Source: RYN-230 sp963837335
GTDB lineage: Bacteria > Actinomycetota > Actinomycetes > Streptosporangiales > Streptosporangiaceae
Assembly (NCBI GenBank): GCA_963837335.1
Contig: CAWINS010000021.1
Span: 196,591 to 260,590, forward strand
DNA length: 64,000 nt
Direction: 5' to 3'
Position numbers and translations under genes: made by a program. The notes beneath the pieces were generated by a model. The model ran no database searches, was not told the DNA's origin, and was given only the letters and a program-made list of their open reading frames with translations. Shown piece after piece: positions 15,900 through 24,160 of this stretch; position 1 is the first letter of the stretch; each line of letters starts with the position of its first letter.

Positions 15900-16926
15900 T
15901 GACCATCTCCGCTGATTTCCGGCTGACCCAGTACGCGTCCGGCGGGGGCTGCGCCTGCAAGATCCCGCCCGGTGAGCTGGAGCAGGTGGTCGCGCAGATG
16001 CTGGCCGCGCCGGTGGCCCCGGGCGAGCCCGCGGTGCAGCGCATCGACGCCGACCTGCTCATCGGGGTCGAGAACGGCGACGACGCGGCGGTCGTGCGGA
16101 TCAGCAACGGCCAGGCGATCGTGGCGACCGCCGATTTCTTCGGCCCGGTAGTGGACGACGCGTACACCTTCGGCCGGATCGCCGGCACCAACGCACTGTC
16201 GGACATCTACGCCGTCGGCGGCACGCCACTGGTCGCGCTCAACCTGCTCGGCTGGCCCCGGGCCAAGCTCCCCTTTGAACTCGCCGGAGAGGTGCTGCGC
16301 GGCGGGCTGGACGCCGCCCGGCACGCGGGCTGCCTGCTGGCGGGCGGCCACAGCATCGACGATCCAGAGCCCAAGTACGGCATGGCGGTGACCGGCCTGG
16401 CCGACCCGGATGCGCTGCTGCGGATCGACGCGGGCCGGCCCGGGGCTGCCGATCAGCCTGACCAAGCCGATCGGCAGCGGGGTGCTCAACGCCCGGCACA
16501 AGGCGACCGGCGAGGGTTCAGCCGCACGCCATCGAGGTGATGACCACGCTCAACGCCGAGGCCAGCCGGGCCGCGCTGGCCGCCGGGGTGCGCTGCGCCA
16601 CGGATGTGACCGGCTTCGGGCTGCTCGGCCACCTGTTCAAGCTGGCCCGGGCGAGCGGCGTGTCCGCCGTGCTGGATCACGCGGCGGTCCCGCTGATCGA
16701 GGGCGCCCGGGAGGCGGCGGCGGCCGGCTTCGTGCCCGGCGGCAGCCGCCGCAACCTCGACTGGGTCGTGCCGCACACCGATACCGGCGGGCTCAGTGAG
16801 GAGGATCTGCTGCTGCTGGCGGACGCGCAGACCTCAGGCGGGCTGCTGATCGCCGGCGAGATTCCCGGCGCCCCGGTAATCGGGGAACTGATCCCGCCGC
16901 TGGCCAGCACCCTGATCCTTCGCTAA
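15899..16926 (+). CDS. selD: Selenide, water dikinase SelD, with two frame breaks
   Basis: SelD makes selenophosphate, the selenium donor for Sec-tRNA synthesis. The N-terminus MTISADFRLTQYASGGG and the catalytic motif GGGCACKIPP (the first Cys equivalent to the Cys/Sec of other SelDs, with its Lys) are intact, as are IGVENGDDAAVV, the SDIYAVGGTP loop and the C-terminal FGLLGHLFKLARASG and DAQTSGGLLIA. The protein is continuous only if the frame moves near 16437 (GRPG then LPISLTKPIGSGVL) and again between about 16505 and 16525 (into HAIEVMTTLNAEAS). Both are single-base-class shifts in G/C-rich runs. Since selB and tRNA-Sec are intact, sequencing error is plausible; otherwise selenium insertion would need another copy. 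Confidence 0.85.
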
Positions 16927-16939
16927 CCCTCGCCGGTGG

Positions 16940-17431
16940 CTACCATCTGAGCTGGGAAATCGTGTCGTAGTCGGCGGCGGAGTAGCCGACCAGGCCGTCG
17001 GAGAGCGCGAAGATCCATTCGGCCACGCCGAGAGACAGGGCGAGCCGGCTGCAGCGCGCGCAGAAGTGGGGATCCTCCAGGCGGACCGAGTCGTCGGGCG
17101 CAAGCCGCACATAGACCAGCTTGGCGCCCTGCAGCCTGCGCCAGCCCTCCCCCTGGCGGGCCAGTGAGATCGCCCGCTGCTCGGCGTGAGTGCGGCACTG
17201 ATCATGATTGCCGAGCTGGGCGACCTTGCAGTAGCAGTGGTCTTCGCCGGGAAAAGGGACTCCGTTCGTTCCCCAGCCCAGCAGGCTGCCCTCGGTCATC
17301 AGCACCGCCGCATGCCGCGTCCGGGCGTGGGAATCGCGGGCCAGTTCCGCCGCCCGATCCACCATCTGCTCTGCTACCTGGCTGTCCTGGCGGTTCAGCG
17401 GCCGCCGCTGGGGCTCTGGACCAGGTGGCAC
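16940..17431 (-). CDS. Cytidine/deoxycytidylate deaminase-family protein
   Basis: 163 residues from GTG 17429-17431, preceded by CGAGGAGA. The zinc-deaminase signature is visible: THAEQRAISLAR (His ligand plus catalytic Glu) and, further on, HFCARCSR (two Cys ligands). An extra Cys/His group GEDHCYCKVAQLGNHDQC sits before the first motif. Substrate could be a nucleoside, a nucleotide or a modified base. It is convergent with selD (13 nt between stops) and divergent from fdhD. Confidence 0.75.
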   Translation of the reverse strand: MPPGPEPQRRPLNRQDSQVAEQMVDRAAELARDSHARTRHAAVLMTEGSLLGWGTNGVPFPGEDHCYCKVAQLGNHDQCRTHAEQRAISLARQGEGWRRLQGAKLVYVRLAPDDSVRLEDPHFCARCSRLALSLGVAEWIFALSDGLVGYSAADYDTISQLRW

Positions 17432-17590
17432 GTTATCTCCTCGCGGCAAGGCCGGGTTGGCGTCATCACGCCGAAGAACGACTGTAGCGGCCAGGCCGCG
17501 GCAGGCTGGTGGCCGCCCCATGCCGCTGGCCCCGGCGGGCAGGCCACCCGACGTAGGCTCGTGGGCAGGGCGACGTCGCGGGAGGCGGTC

Positions 17591-18424
17591 ATGACCTCGA
17601 GGACAGCACGGCGCCGGGTGCTGCGCATCACGGTCCCGGCCGGGCCGGACGACCAGGCCGCCGGGGATCCGCGCGCGGACCTGCTGGCCGTCGAGGAACC
17701 CCTCGAGATCCGGGTCGGCGGGCAGCCGCTCGCGGTGACCATGCGCACCCCCGGTCACGACATCGACCTGGCGGCCGGCTTCCTGGCCACCGAGGGTGTC
17801 ATCGATGCCGCCGCTGACCTGTCCCAGATCAAGATGTGCGACGACAACGTGGCCGACGTGACGCTGGCCCCGGGCACCGTGCTGCCCATGGAACGGCTGC
17901 ACCGTAACTTCATCACCTCCAGCGCCTGCGGCGTGTGCGGCAAGGACAGCATCGACGCGATCCGGATCCGGGCCCGCTACGACGTGTCGGCCGACCAGGT
18001 GCGGCTGGACCCCGCCGTGCTGGCGGCCCTGCCGGACCGGCTGCGGGCCGCCCAGCGGGTGTTCGCCAGCACGGGCGGCCTGCACGCGGCGGGGATCTTC
18101 AGCACCGCCGGGGACCTGCTGGTGCTGCGGGAGGATGTCGGCCGGCACAACGCCGTGGACAAGGTGATCGGCTGGGCCCTGCGGGACGGGCGGCTGCCGC
18201 TGACCGGGTGCGTGCTGCTGGTCAGCGGCCGCGCGTCGTTCGAGCTCACCCAGAAGGCGCTGATGGCGGGGCTGCCGGTGCTGGCCGCCGTGTCCGCGCC
18301 GTCCTCGCTCGCGGCCGAACTGGCCGCGGAGTCCGGCCTGACCCTGGTCGGCTTCCTGCGCGGTGCGTCGATGAACGTCTACAGCGGGGCTGAGCGCCTG
18401 ACGACGGTGTCCGCGCTCAGCTAA
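17591..18424 (+). CDS. fdhD: Formate dehydrogenase accessory sulfurtransferase FdhD
   Basis: 277 residues. FdhD transfers sulfur from IscS/SufS-type desulfurases to the molybdenum cofactor of formate dehydrogenase, without which the enzyme is inactive. The key pair SACGVCGK (Cys113 and Cys116) carries the sulfur; EEPLEIRVGG, EDVGRHNAVDKVIG and the C-terminal GFLRGASMNVYSG are also typical. ATG 17591 follows GGAGG at 17581-17585. Its place beside selD suggests the target enzyme is a selenocysteine-containing formate dehydrogenase encoded elsewhere. Confidence 0.94.
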   Translation: MTSRTARRRVLRITVPAGPDDQAAGDPRADLLAVEEPLEIRVGGQPLAVTMRTPGHDIDLAAGFLATEGVIDAAADLSQIKMCDDNVADVTLAPGTVLPMERLHRNFITSSACGVCGKDSIDAIRIRARYDVSADQVRLDPAVLAALPDRLRAAQRVFASTGGLHAAGIFSTAGDLLVLREDVGRHNAVDKVIGWALRDGRLPLTGCVLLVSGRASFELTQKALMAGLPVLAAVSAPSSLAAELAAESGLTLVGFLRGASMNVYSGAERLTTVSALS

Positions 18425-18439
18425 CCACTGCCGCGGCCG

Positions 18440-19312
18440 TTACGCGGCGCTGTCGGCCACGCCCCAGCGGCGCCGGATCCGCCCGTTGACCAGGTTGAAC
18501 AGCAGGTCGACCACGATGCCGATGATCAGGATGACCAGGATGATCGAGATCGCCCCGGCCATGTCCGCCTGGTCCTGATCGTTACTGAGCAGCACGCCCA
18601 GCGAGGGCTGGCCGAGAATGATGACCACGATCTCGGCCGCGACCAGCCCGTGCCAGCCGAAGGCCCAGCCCTGCTTCAGCCCGCCCATGAAGGCGGGCAG
18701 GGTGGCCGGCATGATCACGTGCCGGTACAGCGAGACGCGGCGCAGCCCCATGATCTTGCCCGCCCGGAGCAGCAGCGGCGGCAGGAAGTCCGCCCCCGAA
18801 ATCAGCCCGTTCGCGATGGCCGGCGCGGCGGTCATCACGATGACGAACAGGATGGCCTGGGTGGTCGCCCCGAACAGGATGATGGCGAACGGGACCCAGA
18901 CGATCGACGGCAGCGTCTGCACCGCCGTGATCAGGGATCCGACCGCAGCGCGAAGCGGCTTGATCCGGGACACCAGGGCGCCCACCACCGTGCCGATGAC
19001 CAGGGCTATCGCGAACCCGATGACCGCGCGGCGCAGGGTCGTGCCGAGCGCCGACCAGAACTGGGCATTGTGCAGCTGCTGCCACAGGTCGGGCAGGGTC
19101 TTGGCCGGACCGGGCAGGATCCCGGACTTGAACCCGCTCAGGTAGATCAGCTGCCAGATGGCCAGCGCGAGCACCAGGGCCAGCAGCTTCGGCCAGGCGG
19201 CCGCCCAGATCTTGGCCAGGATGTGCCGCCTGGCGTGCTGCGGCGGGGCCAGCTCCAGCTGGTCCAGGCCGGCCAGGGCCGCGGCCGGCTCGGACGGGGT
19301 CTCAACGGCCAT
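18440..19312 (-). CDS. ABC transporter permease, sulfonate/nitrate/taurine type (SsuC/TauC-like)
   Basis: 290 residues with six hydrophobic helices and the BPD_transp_1 cytoplasmic loop (LLRAGKIMGLRRVSLYRHVIMPATLP, positions around 185-210) that docks on the ATPase. Start ATG 19310-19312 overlaps the end of the ATPase gene by 11 nt. Third gene of a binding protein-ATPase-permease operon on the minus strand. Confidence 0.88.
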   Translation of the reverse strand: MAVETPSEPAAALAGLDQLELAPPQHARRHILAKIWAAAWPKLLALVLALAIWQLIYLSGFKSGILPGPAKTLPDLWQQLHNAQFWSALGTTLRRAVIGFAIALVIGTVVGALVSRIKPLRAAVGSLITAVQTLPSIVWVPFAIILFGATTQAILFVIVMTAAPAIANGLISGADFLPPLLLRAGKIMGLRRVSLYRHVIMPATLPAFMGGLKQGWAFGWHGLVAAEIVVIILGQPSLGVLLSNDQDQADMAGAISIILVILIIGIVVDLLFNLVNGRIRRRWGVADSAA

Positions 19313-20171
19313 GACGGACGATCTCCTCACGCAGGCGGTCCTTGATCTTGATCGCGAGTCCCACCGTGTCCGCGGCATCCATCCCGCGCGGCCGCTCGAA
19401 GTCAACCCCGAATTCGCCGATCACCCGGCCGGGCCTGCTGCTCAGCAGCACCACCCGGTCGCCCAGCCGGACCGCCTCGCGGACCTCGTGGGTGACGAAC
19501 AGGATGGTCAGCTGGCGGCGCCGCCAGATCCCCTCCAGCACCTCGTGCAGCAGGTCCCTGGTCATCGCGTCCAGCGCGCCGAAGGGCTCGTCCATCAGCA
19601 GCACGTCGGCCTCCTGGGCCAGGGCCCGGGCCAGCGCGACCCGCTGCCGCATCCCGCCGGACAGCTCGTGCGGCCGCTTGTCCGCGAACGCGCCCAGCTG
19701 CACCAGGTCCAGCAGCTCGGCCACCCGCTCGCGGCGCTGCGCTTTGGGCATGCCCGCGGCGCGCAGGGGCATCTCCACGTTCTTCGCCGCGGTCAGCCAG
19801 GGAAAGAGCGCCGGCTCCTGGAACATCAGCGCGACCTTCCGGCCGCCGGTGTTCACCTGTCCCGAGGTGGGCGCGTCCAGGCCGGCGACCAGGGACAGCA
19901 AGGTGCTCTTGCCGCACCCGGAGGCGCCGATCAGGCAGACGAATTGCCCCGGGGCCACCGAGAGCGACACCCCGTCCAGGGCCGTCAGCGCCGTATCACC
20001 CCGGCCGAAGGTCTTGGACACATCGGTGATCTGGATCGCCGCCCCGGCCGCTTCCCTGGTCTCGTCCGGCCGGGAAGTAGATGTCATCGGGGCTCCGGTA
20101 GCTGCCTGGGCGCGGGCTGACGCCCCCGGGATCACTCCCGGGGGCGTAGCACCACGTGAATCAATGGTCAT
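19302..20171 (-). CDS. ABC transporter ATP-binding protein, sulfonate/nitrate/taurine type
   Basis: 289 residues. Walker A GASGCGKST, Q-loop MFQEPALFPWL, signature LSGGMRQRVALARAL, Walker B VLLMDEPFGALD and H-loop FVTHEVREAVRLGDRVV all match the SsuB/TauB/NrtD group. The first 40 or so residues are a low-complexity extension; an in-frame ATG (MTSTSRP) offers a shorter start, but ATG 20169-20171 overlaps the binding-protein stop, as expected in a coupled operon. Confidence 0.88.
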   Translation of the reverse strand: MTIDSRGATPPGVIPGASARAQAATGAPMTSTSRPDETREAAGAAIQITDVSKTFGRGDTALTALDGVSLSVAPGQFVCLIGASGCGKSTLLSLVAGLDAPTSGQVNTGGRKVALMFQEPALFPWLTAAKNVEMPLRAAGMPKAQRRERVAELLDLVQLGAFADKRPHELSGGMRQRVALARALAQEADVLLMDEPFGALDAMTRDLLHEVLEGIWRRRQLTILFVTHEVREAVRLGDRVVLLSSRPGRVIGEFGVDFERPRGMDAADTVGLAIKIKDRLREEIVRHGR

Positions 20172-21223
20172 GGGCTCACCTGTGGTTGTCCGTCGGCTTT
20201 CAGCACGGCGTTGAGCGGGCCAAGGTCGTAGATGCCGTTCAGGTTGACCGGCTGGAGCAGCCCCACCGCCACGGCGTGCTTGGCGTCCGCGGCGAGCGAG
20301 GAGGCAATGGGGTCGTTGGTGAAGGTGATCTCCTTGAACGACGCGGCGAGGGGGGCAGACTTCAGGCCCTTGCCGAGCAGCGTGGTCAGCTCGGCGTTCG
20401 CGGCCGCTGCGGCGGCTGAAGTGTTTGCGTTGATGTACTTGACGGCCTCAACGTGCCCCTTGAGCAGGTTGCTCACCACGCTGGCGTGCGCTTTCAGGAA
20501 GGACTGGGTGACTACGAGGTTGGTCGTCACGAACTTGCCGGCCGGCCACAGGCTGGCCTCGTTCACCAGCACCTTGCCGCCGTCCTCAACCATCTCGGCG
20601 TCGTACGGAGCTGGCTCCCAGCCGCCGGCGATCTGGCCCGACTTGAACTCCAGCACCGCGTTGGAGTTCGGCTTGATCGGCGTGACGGCGACGTCCCCGC
20701 CGCCGGTCTGGGTGGTGGTCAGGCCGTGCTGCTTGAGCCAGTACCGCAGCGCCACGTCCTGCGTGTTGCCCAGCGATGGCGTGGCCACCTTCTGGCCCTT
20801 GAGCTGGCTGGCGCTGGTGATGTTCGGCTTGACCACCAGGGCCGCGCCGCCGGACGCCGCCCCGGAGATGATCTTGATGGCCTTGCCGCTGGACTTCTGC
20901 CAGGCGTTGATGGCCGGGTTGGGGCCGACGTAGGCCGCGTCCAGCTGGCCGGCCAGCAGCGCGGTGGTCTCCTCGGTGCCGGAACTGAAGATCGAGGTCT
21001 TGAGCGTGACCCCGTCACCCAGGTTCTTGGTGAAGAAACCCTTGTTGAGTGCGACCAGGGCCGGCGCATGGGTGATGTTGGCCAGGAGGCCCAGCCGCAG
21101 GGTGACGTGCGGGCTGCTGCTGCCGCCGCTGCCCCCCGAGCCGGAGGAGGCCGCGGACGACCCGCATCCGACTGCTAGCGCTGTGATCGCTGCGGCTCCG
21201 GCAGCAAGTACCACTCGTCTCAT
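20168..21223 (-). CDS. Substrate-binding lipoprotein of sulfonate/nitrate/taurine-type ABC importer
   Basis: 351 residues. Lipoprotein signal peptide with the lipobox LAVGCGSS (Cys about 20), a Ser/Gly linker, then an SsuA/NMT1-like periplasmic-binding fold: LRLGLLANITHAPALVALNKG, SGTEETTALLAGQLDAAYVGP, KGQKVATPSLGNTQDVALRYWL. The GLLANITHAPAL motif is frequent in actinobacterial aliphatic sulfonate or nitrate binding proteins. The actual ligand is undetermined. First gene of the operon; the region upstream bears three 17-nt phased repeats. Confidence 0.87.
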   Translation of the reverse strand: MRRVVLAAGAAAITALAVGCGSSAASSGSGGSGGSSSPHVTLRLGLLANITHAPALVALNKGFFTKNLGDGVTLKTSIFSSGTEETTALLAGQLDAAYVGPNPAINAWQKSSGKAIKIISGAASGGAALVVKPNITSASQLKGQKVATPSLGNTQDVALRYWLKQHGLTTTQTGGGDVAVTPIKPNSNAVLEFKSGQIAGGWEPAPYDAEMVEDGGKVLVNEASLWPAGKFVTTNLVVTQSFLKAHASVVSNLLKGHVEAVKYINANTSAAAAAANAELTTLLGKGLKSAPLAASFKEITFTNDPIASSLAADAKHAVAVGLLQPVNLNGIYDLGPLNAVLKADGQPQVSP

Positions 21224-21238
21224 CTAGTGACCACCTTG

Positions 21239-21286
21239 TCGATCAGGTAAGTTTCTCGATCAGGTTAGTATGTCGATCTGTTTGAT
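21239..21286 (-). promoter_or_regulatory. Three direct repeats with 17-nt period upstream of the ABC importer
   Basis: TCGATCAGGTAAGT at 21239, TCGATCAGGTTAGT at 21256 and TCGATCTGTTTGAT at 21273 are spaced by exactly 17 nt. They lie 16-63 nt before the start of the binding-protein gene, where a promoter and operator are expected. Probably a binding array for a regulator of the importer operon. Confidence 0.5.
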
Positions 21287-21569
21287 AGGCAAGGCCGATT
21301 AAACCATACCCACTGACCGGCGGCGCAAATCCGCCCACGCCAGGCTGAGCCGCGCGATCGAACGGCCCTACGGGCAACCCGAATCTGCTCGCGGAACTAC
21401 ATACAGCGACAGGGCATGACTGTGCGTTAATACCAGCACAAACGCGGAGGAATCCCCGGTGTTACCTCCCGCTTACGGGTAGCCGCCTGCTGTCATCAGA
21501 CGAGCGGAATCGCGGCCGCGACCCTAAACCGGGCCTTATTACCCGTTCCTGCTCATATCCCCCGCCGCC

Positions 21570-21683
21570 TGGCGCATCGGTATCGGCGGGGGCTACCCGG
21601 TCTCCGCCGCGATCATGAGCGAGTACCCGGGCCAGAACCTGCAGCCCCCCGGTAGCGCTTATCACGGTGGTGGCGGAGGGTGA
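21570..21683 (+). pseudogene. Remnant of an MFS (phosphate-permease-like) transporter
   Basis: In one frame WRIGIGGGYPVSAAIMSEY can be read; this matches the conserved GIGxGGDYPLSAxIMSE segment of PHS-type major facilitator transporters. It is followed by unrelated residues and TGA 21681-21683. Only about 25 residues are recognisable. Confidence 0.4.
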
Positions 21684-21703
21684 CCGCTACCGGACGGGCT
21701 CGT

Positions 21704-22075
21704 TCAGCCGTCCCCTGAGGTTTGGATGTCAACGCCGACCACCGACGGGTATTTTTCCAGGCACGACTCAAGGCGGGCGAGCTGCGCGTTGCTGGCGTTG
21801 TCCACCCGGTAGATCACGTCATAGAGGTTGTCTGAGGCCAGGTGGTCGGTCGGCAATGCTTCCGGCCTGGCCTGAGGGATGTGAGAGCAGGCCGTCCTGA
21901 CCTTCAGCCGGGTGGCTTTGGTGGTCCCCTCCTTGAACTGGACGACCGCCTCCTGCTTGCCGAATGCGGCGTCGAACTTGGCGCAGCCGGCCAGCCCGGC
22001 GGTCAGCAGCAGGGAGCCCGCGATCGTCAGGGCCGCTACGCGTAGATGCACGGTGCACAGCTTACGATCGGTCAC
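21704..22075 (-). CDS. Small secreted lipoprotein, unknown function
   Basis: 123 residues from GTG 22073-22075 (a second GTG at 22049-22051 is possible). The hydrophobic signal AALTIAGSLLLTAGLAGC ends in a lipobox (Cys about 31). The mature part of about 90 residues has two Cys and resembles a small ferredoxin-like alpha/beta fold (VVQFKEGTTKAT, YRVDNASNAQLARLESCL). No family recognised. Divergent from the GH15 gene. Confidence 0.6.
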   Translation of the reverse strand: MTDRKLCTVHLRVAALTIAGSLLLTAGLAGCAKFDAAFGKQEAVVQFKEGTTKATRLKVRTACSHIPQARPEALPTDHLASDNLYDVIYRVDNASNAQLARLESCLEKYPSVVGVDIQTSGDG

Positions 22076-22195
22076 AGCCAGCGCAGGCCGAGGGGATCCG
22101 GGTACGGTACGGGCAGGAGGAACCATGCGCGGGTGGGTTACCAGTCCCGCCGCTCGTCGCGCCGCAGGGAACGCGGCTCCTACCCGGAGGTACCG

Positions 22196-24160
22196 ATGCC
22201 AGGCATGATCGAGGATTATGCACTCATCGGCGACATGCGATCGGCGGCCCTGATCAGCCGGGACGGCTCGGTGGACTGGCTGTGCGTGCCCCGCTTCGAC
22301 TCCCCCGCCTGCTTCGCCGCGCTGCTCGGCGACGACCGGCACGGCCACTGGAGCATCGCCCCGGCCGCCGTGGCCGAGGCGATCGACAACATGGACGATC
22401 CCGGCCCGGCGACCAGCCCCGCGCCCCCGTCCGGCACGCCCCGGCCCGGCCCGCCTGAACTCGCCCGGCCGGGCGAGCCCCAGGTCATCTGCGAGGGCAT
22501 CGAGGTCACCCGGCGCTACCGCGGGGACAGCCTCATCCTCGAGACGGAATGGCACACCCCCAGCGGCGATATCCGGGTGACCGACTTCATGCCACCCCGG
22601 GACGGCCAGCCGCCGGTCCTGGTGCGCATCGTGGAAGGCCTGTCCGGATCGGTGGACGTGTCCTGCGTGTTCCGGATCCGCTTCGGGTACGGCCAGGTGA
22701 CGCCGTGGGTGCGCCGGGCCGAAAGCTGCCTGCTGGCGGTGGCGGGCCCCGATTCGCTCTGGCTGGACACGCCGGTCACGCTGACCGGCCGGAGCTTCGC
22801 GCACGAGGCCACCTTTACCGTGCCGGCCGGCGAGCGGGTTCCGTTCGTGCTGACCTGGGTGCCCTCCCATGAGAGCGCCCCGGACCGGTGCGATCCGCTC
22901 CAGGCGGCGGAGGCCACCCAGCGGTACTGGGATGAGTGGGTCTCCCGCTGTACCTATCGCGGGATGTACCGCGAGGCGGTAATCCGCTCCCTGATTACGC
23001 TTAAGGCGCTGACCTTCCAGCCCACCGGGGGCATCGTGGCCGCCGCCACGACGTCGCTCCCGGAAGATCTGGGCGGAGTCAGGAACTGGGATTACCGCTA
23101 CTGCTGGCTGCGGGATGCCACCATCACCCTCGAGGCCCTGCTGCGCACCGGGTATACCGACGAGGCCTTCGCCTGGCGGGCCTGGCTGGCCCGGGCCGTG
23201 GCCGGTGATCCAGGCGACGTGCAGATCATGTACGGGGTGGCCGGCGAGCGCAGGCTGGATGAGTGGGAGGCGGACTGGCTGCCGGGCTACGCCAATTCCG
23301 CGCCGGTGCGGATCGGCAACGCGGCGGTGAACCAGCGTCAGCTCGACGTGTACGGCGAGGTCATCGACGCGATGTCGCTCGGCCGGGCGAGCGGCATCGC
23401 GGTGGACCGGCACGCCTGGTCGCTGCAGCGCGCCCTCCTCTCCTTCCTGGAAAAGCACTGGGACGAGCCGGACGAGGGAATCTGGGAGGTCCGCGGCCCG
23501 CGGCGGCACTTCGTGCACTCCAAGGTGATGGCCTGGGTGGCTTTTGACCGCGGGGTGACCGCGGTCAAAAGCGGTATGAGCGGCCCGGCCGAGCGATGGC
23601 AGGCGATCCGGGACCAGATCCACCGGGAGGTCTGCGAGAAGGGATACGACGCGGAGCGCGGCGCGTTCATGCAGTACTACGGCTCGTCCCAGCTCGACGC
23701 GGCGGTCCTGCTGATCCCGGAGGTGGGCTTCCTGCCGCCGGACGACCCCCGGGTCGTGTCCACCGTGCGGGCCGTGCAGCGTGAGCTGATGAGCGACGGG
23801 CTGGTGCGCCGCTACCAGCTGGCTGCGGCGGACTCGGCTCAGCTGGGCCCGGACGGGCTGCCCGGCAGCGAGGGCGCGTTCCTGGCCTGCAGCTTCTGGC
23901 TCGCGAACGCGCTGCACATGATCGGCCAGGACGACGAGGCCAGCAAGCTGTTCGAGCGGCTGCTGAGCCTGCGCAACGACCTGGGGCTGCTCAGCGAGGA
24001 GTACGACCCTCGCTACGGACGGCAGGTCGGCAACACGCCGCAGGCCTTCAGCCACGTGCCGCTGATCCAGGCCGCCCTGAACCTGGACCGCCAGCCCGGC
24101 GCGCACAGCCGGGCAGCGCACGCGGATCCGGCGACCGTTCAACGGCACGGCGAACGGTGA
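22196..24160 (+). CDS. Glycoside hydrolase family 15 protein (glucoamylase/trehalase-like)
   Basis: 654 residues. The N-terminal domain starts MPGMIEDYALIGDMRSAALI..DGSVDWLC, characteristic of the actinobacterial GH15 group that includes mycobacterial trehalase. The (alpha/alpha)6 barrel carries NWDYRYCWLRDA (about 297-308) and the C-terminal GAFLACSFWLANAL. Catalytic Glu residues are expected in the barrel (for example in DEPDEGIWEVRG). GGAGG precedes ATG 22196 by five bases. The product probably acts on trehalose or alpha-glucans in the cytoplasm. Confidence 0.88.
   Translation: MPGMIEDYALIGDMRSAALISRDGSVDWLCVPRFDSPACFAALLGDDRHGHWSIAPAAVAEAIDNMDDPGPATSPAPPSGTPRPGPPELARPGEPQVICEGIEVTRRYRGDSLILETEWHTPSGDIRVTDFMPPRDGQPPVLVRIVEGLSGSVDVSCVFRIRFGYGQVTPWVRRAESCLLAVAGPDSLWLDTPVTLTGRSFAHEATFTVPAGERVPFVLTWVPSHESAPDRCDPLQAAEATQRYWDEWVSRCTYRGMYREAVIRSLITLKALTFQPTGGIVAAATTSLPEDLGGVRNWDYRYCWLRDATITLEALLRTGYTDEAFAWRAWLARAVAGDPGDVQIMYGVAGERRLDEWEADWLPGYANSAPVRIGNAAVNQRQLDVYGEVIDAMSLGRASGIAVDRHAWSLQRALLSFLEKHWDEPDEGIWEVRGPRRHFVHSKVMAWVAFDRGVTAVKSGMSGPAERWQAIRDQIHREVCEKGYDAERGAFMQYYGSSQLDAAVLLIPEVGFLPPDDPRVVSTVRAVQRELMSDGLVRRYQLAAADSAQLGPDGLPGSEGAFLACSFWLANALHMIGQDDEASKLFERLLSLRNDLGLLSEEYDPRYGRQVGNTPQAFSHVPLIQAALNLDRQPGAHSRAAHADPATVQRHGER

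Larger units (their letters stand above)
21224..21703. other. 480-nt intergenic region: repeats, no gene, transporter remnant
   Basis: 21239-21286 holds phased repeats (listed). 21287-21569 shows no coding signal that I can support. 21570-21683 encodes a short transporter remnant (listed). Confidence 0.4.

Noticed and set aside
21462..21665. 67-codon minus-strand frame in the intergenic region
   Set aside because: No start signal, Arg/Gly-rich, overlaps the transporter remnant; nothing supports coding.
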